From Pseudomonas antarctica (GTDB taxonomy: Bacteria; Pseudomonadota; Gammaproteobacteria; Pseudomonadales; Pseudomonadaceae): a stretch of DNA of 64,000 bases. The stretch covers positions 5,642,001 through 5,706,000 of the forward strand of contig NZ_CP015600.1 of the NCBI RefSeq assembly GCF_001647715.1, in the 5' to 3' direction. Under the pieces are notes generated by a model, which saw only the letters and a list, made by a program, of their open reading frames with translations, searched no databases and was not told where the DNA came from. This document shows, piece by piece, positions 31,420 to 40,545 of the stretch (positions within the stretch are counted from its first letter, which is position 1; every line of letters begins with the position of its first letter). The translations under genes were made by a program, and so were the position numbers.

Positions 31420-34400
31420 CTATCGGGCTGCCTGCAACTGAGAAGGCTGCTCGGGCGGTGTCGGACCCGATTCGTTCTCCTGAAACTCTCCGACCGTCTC
31501 AACAGGTCCAGAACCATCCTTTATAGAAGTACCCATGTCATAACGAAGATTACGCAACTCTTTCACCGTAATGGGCGTGAAGTCTTTCAACACAGGGCCA
31601 TAGGGCTTCAGTGTCTGGAGATCTAAGGCGTACCAGTTGTTGCCTTGTTTCCCCGCAACGACGGGCGTGTTGCTACTCCTTTCACCTGCCCGCCGATAAG
31701 TGCCTTCGGCGATGCTCTGTTTGGAACCACCGTGAGGGATGCTCCAACCACGCCCAGAGATGCGAAGTTTATTCGCAAACGAGGACAAGGTGACAGGGAC
31801 CCCCGCATTCAAAGCAGTCTTGCCCAATTTGAATAAACCACTCCCCACATCATAAACAGCCCCTAACGGGTTTGCAGCCTTAAGCCCTGACTTGGCAGCC
31901 CCTTTGAGAAACGTCAAGGCTGAACTTACCCCTTTGGCACCGACGCTAGCCGCTTTGAAGCCGCCTTTAGCTGCAGGATTAAACAAACCGATAAAGTCAA
32001 AAACCCCGCTAACAGCGGCATCATGTTTATTGCCTTCGATTATATTTTTCACCAGGTCGTGAAAGGGAAGAAGGCTCAGGATGAAGTTATTGAAAATTTT
32101 TGCTCGAGCGCTGCTTTTTTCGGAGTCGCTCATGCCATTGGCCGCGTCTTTAAGCTGACCGACAGCATGTTTATAAAGATGACTTATCTGCCTGGCAAAC
32201 ATGCCGGACCTCTCCGATGAAGTATTCCTCGGCTTAAGCGTATGGGGCTCTTCCAGTTCGTTAGCACCGCCCGTACTCCAGATAGTTGTTAAGCCGTAAC
32301 GCTCCGCCCCAACACTCACACTGAAAAAAGGTGCACGGCGACTGGACTTTACACTCCACCCCTCAGGGACGCCAGGCAGAGGATCGCCCTCCTTGATGAT
32401 CCCGCCTGACTGTGGCGAGTAAATATACTTAACCGTTTCACCTTTCAATGCAGTGGTGATGAGAAACGCACCACTTCCGAACATCTGAAATAACGCATTA
32501 CTCTCACTGTCTTTAGGAAAATCAGACGCTTCCACCTGGCTCAAATACCTCGTTTCTACACCCCCGAACTCAAATCGCTTCCGATCTTCATCCCGCAACT
32601 GCGATACGTGATACTGGAACATCTCACCTGCCGTCTTGCTGAAGCTGTCGGTGTACGCATCAAACTTCTCAAAGAAATCTTTCTTGATATCAGGCAGCGC
32701 TTTCATGCCTGGATGTAAAATCTCATTAGGAAAGGTTGAAATAGTAGAATTCCAGCCGGAGTCAAGTGTTCCAGACATATAAAGATTCAACAGAGAGTCT
32801 GTGAGTCTACTTATCCCCGATTGGCGGGTGAGTATTTGTTTTTCAAACAGGTGCGCGTGTTCTTCGCCGTATACCCGCGTTAATTCCGCCAGCGCCAACT
32901 CCCGGCGAGTCGGCAGTGAAGCCGTAATACCTTTCAGAGTCGCCGCCAGGCGATTGGCCTCTGCTTCCATGGCAGCCGTTACGCTCGCGATGGTTTCAGC
33001 GGAATAGCCCTCACTGTTTTGCTTGATAATGCCTTTAGCTATACCCCAGTCGACCACTGCCTGCACGGTAGCCGCTTTCGACTGATACTCTTGCTCCAGT
33101 GCAACGGGCTCCAGAGCCCCATGCTCCCTGATCTGATCATAGCGCTTGCCCGCCGACGATCCCGGGGTGCTCTGCTCGCGGCGAAATACTTCAGCGCTGA
33201 ACATTACCCATTGCAGGGAGCCAAAAACCACTGATGGCGGCACATCCTTGACCAAAAACTCCGGAGCCGACATAGCCAGCAATTGGTAGGCAGCTACTTT
33301 CGCCATCTCGGGGCCGACGATACTTTCCATATGGGTTTCAAAACGCTTGACGATCTCAGCTGGCGTACGCCCCACGTTGTCTTGTTGCCGCAAGTTATAC
33401 CCGGCTAAATGATCGCGCTCCACCCCCGCTGATGACCGGTTGGCTTCCAGCCCTAACGCCGTGAGCAGTGCTTCATGGCCACTGGTAGCGGTGGGCAATG
33501 CGCCAATCGCTTCCTGCAGCTGCTTACCCAATGCACGGGCTTGATGGGTGTCGATCAAGGCGTTGAGAAACGCTTCTGGATGGGTAGCGGCCAGCGCCCT
33601 CACAGACTCTGGAACTGCACGTTTCAAATACTCGAAAAGACTGGGGGCCTTACCCTCTGCGTCCAGCGGAACCTGAGTTTGAAGCGCCTTCCAGGCACTG
33701 ACGGTTTCGACTATCTTTTCCTGAGCATCCTCGCCCAGTGGCACACTTTTAGTCAGCAACCCGCCACAATTACCTTCACGTGGCGCACTTAATGGCGGTG
33801 CAAACAATACGCGCTCCAAATTGGCAAGTGCTTCCAGTGTGGTTGGCACGTGCAAACCGTAAGCGGCCACCAATTGCTTGAGGTTCATCGTGACAGGCTG
33901 CGGCTGGTCTTCGCGCCAAAAGACAGAGTGCGGTGCGATCTCTACGACGATGGATTCCAGATCCGGCTTCGCGCCGGGCGCCTCAATCTGTTCTTTCAAA
34001 GCGGCGAGCAGGTTGTGCTGCGTTTCGGCTTCACCCGTTTTATTTAAAATTTCGGCAGGCACATGATGGTCGGGCAACGCTTTCGGACGTTGGCCATAAA
34101 TAAATTGACGAACAACGTTTGAGTCGACCGTGTTCGGAGTGTGTCCTGGCCAGTCACGTTGATAAACGTCACGGCGGCTCAAGGTGCCATAAGGCGCCAA
34201 TTTTTTAGCGATGACCATCAAGTTATCAAACAACGCTTTACCGCCCGGAATATCATTGAGCTCAGGGGAGTCACTGTTTATTTTATTACTTCCGCCGTCA
34301 AACCAGATCTCACCTTTGTTGGATTCAATATGAGTGAATGCACCATACCCACCAAACATGTCCTCCAGTTGCTTGAACGCAGAAGAATGGGTCGCACACT

Positions 34401-34644
34401 TCAGTGCTTCAACCCAACGGCCCAAGGTCGACTCGGGTGGAACCGTTACGCGCGATCCGGCTGAAGACTGCTTCAAAGAATCTTGCTCGACACGCGCATC
34501 GGCCGCTGTTCGGGCCGCCTCAGGGCCACCCGACGAAGTGTGCTCACTCATCGTCGACGGTGCACTGCCCGCGTTAGGGTTCCGTTGAGGAAAACCACTC
34601 ATTGGCAAGCCAAAGGGCGCAACATTTATAGTAGGCACAGTCAT
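31420..34644 (-). CDS. Large putative effector/toxin-like protein, paralog A
   Basis: 1074 residues; function not recognised. There is no signal peptide; the Ser/Pro/Gly-rich first 60 residues resemble a flexible secretion leader. VPPESTLGRWVEAL at about residue 68 opens the folded part. Shared with paralog B (37157-40369): an LAGYNL-x3-DNVG...AEIVKRF block with APEFLVKDVPPSVVFGS, a LALAELTRVYG block, and near the C terminus an FILSLLPFHDLVKNIIEG segment leading into Gly/Ala/Lys-rich hydrophobic helices (GLFNPAAKGGFKAASVGAKG), then a final NWYALDLQTLKPYGP domain. Such an LLPF..xxK..G tail occurs in large Pseudomonas toxin-like proteins. GAGAGA precedes the ATG. Base composition is visibly A/T-richer than the flanks. 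Confidence 0.7.
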   Translation of the reverse strand: MTVPTINVAPFGLPMSGFPQRNPNAGSAPSTMSEHTSSGGPEAARTAADARVEQDSLKQSSAGSRVTVPPESTLGRWVEALKCATHSSAFKQLEDMFGGYGAFTHIESNKGEIWFDGGSNKINSDSPELNDIPGGKALFDNLMVIAKKLAPYGTLSRRDVYQRDWPGHTPNTVDSNVVRQFIYGQRPKALPDHHVPAEILNKTGEAETQHNLLAALKEQIEAPGAKPDLESIVVEIAPHSVFWREDQPQPVTMNLKQLVAAYGLHVPTTLEALANLERVLFAPPLSAPREGNCGGLLTKSVPLGEDAQEKIVETVSAWKALQTQVPLDAEGKAPSLFEYLKRAVPESVRALAATHPEAFLNALIDTHQARALGKQLQEAIGALPTATSGHEALLTALGLEANRSSAGVERDHLAGYNLRQQDNVGRTPAEIVKRFETHMESIVGPEMAKVAAYQLLAMSAPEFLVKDVPPSVVFGSLQWVMFSAEVFRREQSTPGSSAGKRYDQIREHGALEPVALEQEYQSKAATVQAVVDWGIAKGIIKQNSEGYSAETIASVTAAMEAEANRLAATLKGITASLPTRRELALAELTRVYGEEHAHLFEKQILTRQSGISRLTDSLLNLYMSGTLDSGWNSTISTFPNEILHPGMKALPDIKKDFFEKFDAYTDSFSKTAGEMFQYHVSQLRDEDRKRFEFGGVETRYLSQVEASDFPKDSESNALFQMFGSGAFLITTALKGETVKYIYSPQSGGIIKEGDPLPGVPEGWSVKSSRRAPFFSVSVGAERYGLTTIWSTGGANELEEPHTLKPRNTSSERSGMFARQISHLYKHAVGQLKDAANGMSDSEKSSARAKIFNNFILSLLPFHDLVKNIIEGNKHDAAVSGVFDFIGLFNPAAKGGFKAASVGAKGVSSALTFLKGAAKSGLKAANPLGAVYDVGSGLFKLGKTALNAGVPVTLSSFANKLRISGRGWSIPHGGSKQSIAEGTYRRAGERSSNTPVVAGKQGNNWYALDLQTLKPYGPVLKDFTPITVKELRNLRYDMGTSIKDGSGPVETVGEFQENESGPTPPEQPSQLQAAR

Positions 34645-34999
34645 ATTTCATCTCTCTTTCAGGCTTTCGATGAACGGCTCGCAAACGCACCTGAATCAAC
34701 AGCGCGCATCGCGAAAACTTTTATAAGGCCAGCCACGTTTAAGGCTTACTTAATAAGCGCTAACCTTCAAAGTCAATCATTCGAACAGCCCAAACTGGCG
34801 AGCCATTTTAATTCCCTATACCCTGAGCGCAGACCCACTGACCAGAAAACCAACCAGACAGTGCTTGACATTGAAGAGCGGCTTCCCCGGCACTCGAACA
34901 TTAAGTGGCCCACACCACCCAATAAGTTCCAGAACAACTAAACCATGAGACAGTTATATCGATTGAATATAACTAACAACCCCATACAGCCTACCTATT
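34645..34999. other. A/T-rich intergenic region, upstream of paralog A
   Basis: No credible gene. It presumably carries the paralog A promoter on the minus strand: a TATAAA box lies about 75 bases upstream of the ATG, without a convincing -35. The right part borders the transposase remnant. Confidence 0.4.
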
Positions 35000-35544
35000 A
35001 ACGGAAAACTGCTCTTTGAGAATAGTTCAACGGGTGAAGGCGGTCGTCCGGCGTATCCATTGCTGGCCATGTTGCAGGCTCATCGGATGCAGAGCGGGTT
35101 CGGTTACAGCGATCCGGCGTTGGAAGAAGCACCTTACGAGACCACGATCCTGCGCCAGCTTTCGGGGCTGCATCTGGATCGGATTCCCGATGAAACCACG
35201 CCCCTCAACGTCCCGCGCCCACTGGAGAAACATGTGTTGGCGAGCGGGAGTTTGCAGGCCATCAATGGCTATCTGGGTGATCGTGGTTTGCTGCTGCGTC
35301 ACGACACGCCGGTCGATGCGACGATCAGTTACTGCACGGCGAGGAAACTTATGTGTGCGGGGATGCGCAGGTACGGGCCAAGGTTGAACATCCGTTTCGC
35401 ATGATCAAGCGCCGGTTTGGCTATACGAAAGTGCGCTTTCGTGGCTTGTCGAAAAACATCGCTCAACAGACAACCTTGTTCGCTTTGTCGAATCTGTGGA
35501 GGGTGCCAAAACGGTTGATGGGTACAGGCGAGGTGCGTCTGTAA
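35000..35544 (+). pseudogene. IS5-type transposase remnant
   Basis: Two pieces of an IS5-family transposase in different frames. The first (35036-35330) reads GRPAYPLLAMLQ, then GFGYSDPALEEAPYETTILRQL and LDRIPDETTPLNVPRPLEKH up to RGLLLRHDTPVDATI. The central part with the second catalytic Asp is missing. The second piece (about 35350-35544) reads RAKVEHPFRMIKRRFGYTKVRFRGL, the C-terminal domain. There is no intact start and no clear terminal inverted repeats. An old insertion, deleted and frameshifted. Confidence 0.85.
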
Positions 35545-35926
35545 TGCGGGCTGATCGCCTTGAAACAGCGCGACCAGAGGAAAGAATTATGAATTAAGGG
35601 CAAGAACGTTCTGTTGTTCGCCGGACCTTTGATTTTTAAGCCTCAAGTAGCGAGGGCATGAAAAATCGGTGGTTACTTCAGAACTTTCCTAAAGGCTGAT
35701 CAACCGCCTCAGCCCCCTATGACTCAGGTTGGGCGGTGGACTCTTCGGCGAGCACAAGTAATGAGGAAAGACAGAAACAGGCAACGTCAGAATAATCAAA
35801 GTATTCACCCGCGCGAGGGTTGCTGTATGAAAACACGGTAAGCAGTTGCCCCTATTACGCGAGCAACTGCTTACGCAGTGGATCTGTCGGAACAACCCAC
35901 TACAACGGGTACAACGCTGGCATTAT
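35545..35926. other. Intergenic region, no gene seen
   Basis: About 380 bases between the transposase remnant and the 316-residue gene. Short frames here have no coding character. Probably IS debris plus the 3' region of the minus-strand gene. Confidence 0.4.
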
Positions 35927-36877
35927 CTATAGCTTGGCTTTGATAGCGTTCATCAGCCCGGTGATATATGCCATTCTGGATTCCATGCCAATAGCCCGGC
36001 TCTTGATATCATCTTCTTGCGCACCGGGTGTCGGGTCCTCAACTTTAACATTCAGCGCTTTCGCTTCTTTAGCAAATTCTACTTCAAGGAAGTCAAGCAT
36101 CTCATCAAGATAGTCCATCCGCTCTTCATTTGTCTTGGCCAACCATTCCACGCTTGGTTTGACAGCCTCCTCTGAGCGAAGGCCACCCAACGTATTGGCT
36201 AATAGGAATACGCCCTTCTGAGCATCATCGACCAGCCGCGACTCCATAACATGTTGCTCTGTGGCCGGAGTTTTCGGTGGATTGATTATGGGTTTAAGAA
36301 ATTCAATAGCGACGTTGGCGGCGAGTGTCCCGGTAACTGTTAAGGGTACTGTGATCGCTGCCGTAATTCCGGCGACCTTGGCAATATTTCGCATTTCAAG
36401 CGGAAGTGCTCGATCCGCCTTCGCAGCTTTAGCCTTCACCACCGCCTCGGCGCTTTCTTCCAGGTTACTCTGCGAAAAAGGCTCCACCTCCTTTCCGTCT
36501 ACTCGACCTGCCGTCGGCTGATCAAATAGCTTATCCCGGGCGTCAGCATCTTTTTGAGCTTGCCACTTCTTCCTGTTAGCTTCTCTGTGTTGAGCCACTT
36601 CCGGAGTAACTGGGGCCTCTGTATCAGGGGCATCCCCAGTCTGGCGATGACCCGTGGCTTGCCCCGGCCCGTCGAAACCCACTTTTTTATCAACAAAACC
36701 CTGATCAAAATTGTTATTGCTACCGTCTGCCGGCTTGGACCCTCCCGGGACTTCTACCTTAGGTGCTTCACCTGTCCTTATAGAACCAGGCGTTTCGGTC
36801 CTGGTGAATCCACCACTGAAAAACTCCCCAATCTTTGAGAATACTACCGGCCTTGCCGCTGCATTTGAAAACATCAT
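35927..36877 (-). CDS. Hypothetical protein with one membrane segment, between the two effector-like paralogs
   Basis: 316 residues; no family recognised. Residues 1-155 are hydrophilic and disordered-looking (many Gly, Pro, Asp, Lys; HREANRKKWQAQKDADARDK). One hydrophobic segment (VAGITAAITVPLTVTGTLAANVAIEFL, about 170-196) is followed by a helical, acidic C-terminal domain (ERMDYLDEMLDFLEVEFAKEAKAL). An AGGTAG RBS precedes ATG-ATG at 36877. It is on the same strand as both neighbours, 279 bases downstream-facing from paralog B. Position suggests an accessory (chaperone, translocator or immunity), but nothing in the sequence proves this. Confidence 0.6.
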   Translation of the reverse strand: MMFSNAAARPVVFSKIGEFFSGGFTRTETPGSIRTGEAPKVEVPGGSKPADGSNNNFDQGFVDKKVGFDGPGQATGHRQTGDAPDTEAPVTPEVAQHREANRKKWQAQKDADARDKLFDQPTAGRVDGKEVEPFSQSNLEESAEAVVKAKAAKADRALPLEMRNIAKVAGITAAITVPLTVTGTLAANVAIEFLKPIINPPKTPATEQHVMESRLVDDAQKGVFLLANTLGGLRSEEAVKPSVEWLAKTNEERMDYLDEMLDFLEVEFAKEAKALNVKVEDPTPGAQEDDIKSRAIGMESRMAYITGLMNAIKAKL

Positions 36878-37156
36878 AATGATCTACCTAATGATTGATG
36901 TGCATTAGAAAGCCATCCATTTCTTCCACTTACTGTGTAACAGATAGGCCGCAAGCAGTTCCAAGCTACAAAACAAATAGTTCAGCCCTATGACCAATAC
37001 GCAATAATCCTGGAGAATACTTTCCAGGCGCGCAGGCACACTTTACCAGCCAGCCTGACACTAATCAGCCTGCTAAATTGCTCAAAGATGCGCATCGCTT
37101 ATAAAGCACTCACACTGATGCGGGGAGCGCTCGCCAATCCACCCGACTGAACATCA

Positions 37157-40100
37157 TCACGTTTTATTCGACGGTGCCAGTGCGCTCAGCACACCAAATT
37201 GCGCTAACTGAGGACCAAATGGTGTATTCATGAGGGAACTGTACGCATACCAAGCCCCCTTTTTTAAGACAGCGACTATTGGCCTACGCACACCCTCTGA
37301 TTCCACCTGATAGAAGCCCTTGACGACATCACCGTCCTTATAAGTCCTTGTCACTTCATAAGACCTATAGTTGCCTTTGAGTCGAGGAAGCACCTCATCT
37401 GCATGCTTGTACACCCTCTTTATATCTTTACTTACAGCCAGCACCCCCCGCTTAATATTTCTCGGAAGGTTAATAACATCGGTAACGCCCACCGAAGCGC
37501 CGAGACCCGCAAAAAAAGAGCGTTTGAGTACTTTGCCTGCTGACTTGCCCAGTTTCATCGCCTTGTTCGCGGCACTTGCCCCGGGAAGAAAGAACCCCAA
37601 AATATCGAACCCGATATTAAAAACTGCGCCCGCAACATTCCCCGATATCGCATCCTTAATACCGTCGTAGAAAGGAATAAGCGAAAGGAGAAAATCATTG
37701 ACGGCATGAATACCTGCTGTATTTTTTTCAATCCTCGTTTCACCGACAGCCTTGGCTTTCAAATACCCATAATCTTTAGTGAAAAACTTACCCACCACGG
37801 TAGCCAGCGAACCGTTGCGTCGAGAAAAATAAGGAACTCGTCCTTCACCGGTGACCTCCGGCAAATCACGGTCCTGGTGGGCGACATCAAATTTCGTAAA
37901 AACATTATACGTGCCGGGTACGCGAACTTTGGAATCCGGGGAAAAATACTTGCTGTCGTCAAAATGTGACTGTTCTTCAGCCCCCCCCTTTTCCTTAACG
38001 ATTTTTCCTAGGCCTGGGAAGTAACTATAGTACTCGACCTTACTATCAGCTCCCTCCACTTTCATCAGTACACCTTGCCCCCCTTCCAACTCTTTGAGTT
38101 CATGAGGGGTCGGCGTTCGTGGTCGGCGCCCGGGGTACAGTTGGCTGCTGTTCGTTTCTTCTGTACCCAAAAAAGGGCGAGACACGCTCATGAACGTGAC
38201 ATCCGCTTGGTTTATACGCTCTTGTTCGACTCTAGGCAGCAGAGAAACCTGGTACTTGAACTGGATAGCCCAGGCCGCTGCTTGAGTCTTTGTATAGTCT
38301 TCAAACGTTTCAGAAAATGTTTTATTGATGTCTGGATCAAGCTCGGAAAAGCGAGATTTAATCGTTGCCCAAGGTAACTCCTTTTCATTTAACGGCGCCC
38401 ACCATTCCAGATTAATGGGCGTCGTCATGTAGACATCAAGGGGCGATACACGATACGTGTCATCCCGAGTACTTCTTAATGTTTTCTTCGTCGGGTCAAC
38501 ACCCGGGAACACCCGCTTGAATTCAGCCAGCGCCAACGCCTCCCGAGTGGGCGCTGGCTTCATCAGCTCAGCGCGTGCCCACGCCAATTCCTTTTTCTGC
38601 TTTTTTAACACCGTTAATGATTGCTCAACGTCTTCGAACGTATATTGACCCTGGGGGTTGTTTTTAATCACCTGATTAGCGAGGCCCCACGCAATAAGCG
38701 AATCGGCTGACGCGGCAGCTAACTCGTCCCCACCGTCAAGAATACTAAGCTGCGCATCCGCATAGTTCATGACTTGACTGAGCGTCATGTTCCCTGAGGC
38801 GCCGGGCGCTTCTTGCTCTACCAGGGCAACCGCTATAGAAAAATCCGCCCAAGTATGAGACCCATAAACAAGTGCAGCAGGAATGCTTTTTACCAAGAGT
38901 TCAGGGGCGACGGCTGACAGTAATAGTTGCGCAGCAAGAGGCGCCGCTTCAACACCCACCTTAGTTTCAAGGTAAGCGGTAAAACGTTTGACGATTTCAG
39001 CAGCAGAGGCACCCACATTGTCGCTTTTATAGAGGTTATAGCCCGCCAAGTTGAAAGGTGATTTTCCTGGGTTAGGGTCAAGCTCTTGCAAAAGCGCCGC
39101 AGTCAAGGCCTCAGTTGCACCGGTCGGCGACGCTGCTGATTTGATTCTAGCTTGTATAGTTTTGCCCAACGCCTGCGCCTCGGGCGACCGAATGAGTTGG
39201 TCCAATGCTAATGAAGGGTTGTCCGCAATCACCTTCTTTGTAGACGTCGCAAGTGTGCTGATCAGGCCGCGTAACAAACTGCCTGCCCCAACCCCTGCCT
39301 GCGGATCAGGAGCCTGACTTGCATGCTTCAACTTCCACTGGTCCACCACCGCTTTCATCTTGCGTAATTCAGTTGTGTTCAGCAGCGCACCAATATGCCT
39401 GACGCCCCCAGCGTCAGCCCCAGGCACCCTGTGCGCAAGGTCAAAGGTCAGTGCGTTAGCCAGGCCATGTGCCTCCGTGCTGTTGACGGGTAGTTTATGC
39501 CCTTGCCTTTCGAGCAGTTGTGCAGCACTTATCTCCCGGCGCTGATCGGTAAGAAATAAACTTGAACGTCGGTCAATCGGGACCCTAACGTTATTCAGGT
39601 CGATCTTCCCTTCGGCATCGTCTACCGGGGACCTCAGTGCAGCGATAAGTGCATGACGGTTAGCGTCATCACCCTGCGCCTTGCCCTGCTCCGCTAATGC
39701 TTCTACCGATCGCTGCGACGCATACCCCACAGGTGCAAACTCAAACGCGGCGCCTTCTTTTAATTTCTTACGGTGCGAGGCAGCTTGCGAAGGGGAGAGA
39801 TCGATAGGCTCTCCGTAAAATCGCCCCACCGTGTACAACGGCACCTTACCGTCCGGCCAGGGGTAATTGAACGCCTGCCCGGGCATTGGAGCGATCCCTC
39901 TGGCAATCGACAACAGCACGCGAGAAACATCTGACCAGCCCGAATCATCTTTTAGGGAAAACGTTTGCATCTTGCCATTTACAATGCCGGTCAACTCCCC
40001 GAAGAAGGGATCCAGTTTGAGGCTTCTGGTATCAAGCCCCTGTTCTTTCGCCCACGATAAAAATCCAGGGCTTTTGAAAGCACTGTCCAATGGGTTCCGC

Positions 40101-40369
40101 CAACGCCCGAGTGTGGACTCAGGGGTAACTTGAACGTCAGGCGGCGCTATTGAGGTGTGATAGGAGCGCGTCGCTAATGCGATCGCGTAGGGCTTCGCCA
40201 ACTGAGCGTCAGCCATTGAACGCGCTTCGGGGGTGTCTGGCGTTGGCGCGTGTGTGTTGCTGTGAACGACTGCATTATTGATGCTCACCCTGGCGGCAGT
40301 CGCAGGAGGTTCGCCTACCGTGTTGCCTGATAAGGTAGGCGTGACTCTAACGCCTTCAAAATTTGTCAT
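37157..40369 (-). CDS. Large putative effector/toxin-like protein, paralog B
   Basis: 1070 residues from ATG 40369; a GTG two codons upstream is possible and no strong RBS is seen for either. It is homologous along its length to paralog A: VTPESTLGRWRNPLDSAF at about residue 65, FNLAGYNLYKSDNVGASAAEIVKRF, the AVAPELLVKSIPAALVYGS block, LALAEFKRVFPG, and the C-terminal FLLSLIPFYDGIKDAISG followed by FNIGFDILGFFLPGASAANKAMKLG. After the hydrophobic stretch comes a small beta-rich domain ending WYAYSSLMNTPFGPQLAQFG. There is no signal peptide, enzyme motif or hrp box. Sequence divergence from A is high, so the duplication is old or the two arrived separately. Confidence 0.7.
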   Translation of the reverse strand: MTNFEGVRVTPTLSGNTVGEPPATAARVSINNAVVHSNTHAPTPDTPEARSMADAQLAKPYAIALATRSYHTSIAPPDVQVTPESTLGRWRNPLDSAFKSPGFLSWAKEQGLDTRSLKLDPFFGELTGIVNGKMQTFSLKDDSGWSDVSRVLLSIARGIAPMPGQAFNYPWPDGKVPLYTVGRFYGEPIDLSPSQAASHRKKLKEGAAFEFAPVGYASQRSVEALAEQGKAQGDDANRHALIAALRSPVDDAEGKIDLNNVRVPIDRRSSLFLTDQRREISAAQLLERQGHKLPVNSTEAHGLANALTFDLAHRVPGADAGGVRHIGALLNTTELRKMKAVVDQWKLKHASQAPDPQAGVGAGSLLRGLISTLATSTKKVIADNPSLALDQLIRSPEAQALGKTIQARIKSAASPTGATEALTAALLQELDPNPGKSPFNLAGYNLYKSDNVGASAAEIVKRFTAYLETKVGVEAAPLAAQLLLSAVAPELLVKSIPAALVYGSHTWADFSIAVALVEQEAPGASGNMTLSQVMNYADAQLSILDGGDELAAASADSLIAWGLANQVIKNNPQGQYTFEDVEQSLTVLKKQKKELAWARAELMKPAPTREALALAEFKRVFPGVDPTKKTLRSTRDDTYRVSPLDVYMTTPINLEWWAPLNEKELPWATIKSRFSELDPDINKTFSETFEDYTKTQAAAWAIQFKYQVSLLPRVEQERINQADVTFMSVSRPFLGTEETNSSQLYPGRRPRTPTPHELKELEGGQGVLMKVEGADSKVEYYSYFPGLGKIVKEKGGAEEQSHFDDSKYFSPDSKVRVPGTYNVFTKFDVAHQDRDLPEVTGEGRVPYFSRRNGSLATVVGKFFTKDYGYLKAKAVGETRIEKNTAGIHAVNDFLLSLIPFYDGIKDAISGNVAGAVFNIGFDILGFFLPGASAANKAMKLGKSAGKVLKRSFFAGLGASVGVTDVINLPRNIKRGVLAVSKDIKRVYKHADEVLPRLKGNYRSYEVTRTYKDGDVVKGFYQVESEGVRRPIVAVLKKGAWYAYSSLMNTPFGPQLAQFGVLSALAPSNKT

Positions 40370-40545
40370 TTCCACACTCGCGCACGATTCAAATGAATAA
40401 CTGTTCGTACGCTGAGTGGTGCAATGCCTTACAAATCATACAAAAAAAATTCGGGGAAATTTATCCAGATATTTCAGCTATAAACACTGCCCTCATCAGT
40501 GACTAATAGTCAGGTTTCATACGTGCTGCGGTAACAACGAGCAGA

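Noticed and set aside
35820..36113. 97-codon plus-strand frame across the end of the 316-residue gene
   Set aside because: Overlaps the 3' part of a better-supported minus-strand gene and has no RBS.
40370..40545. hrp box upstream of paralog B
   Set aside because: No GGAACC-N15/16-CCAC arrangement found on the minus strand; only an A/T-rich region with a possible TATGAT.
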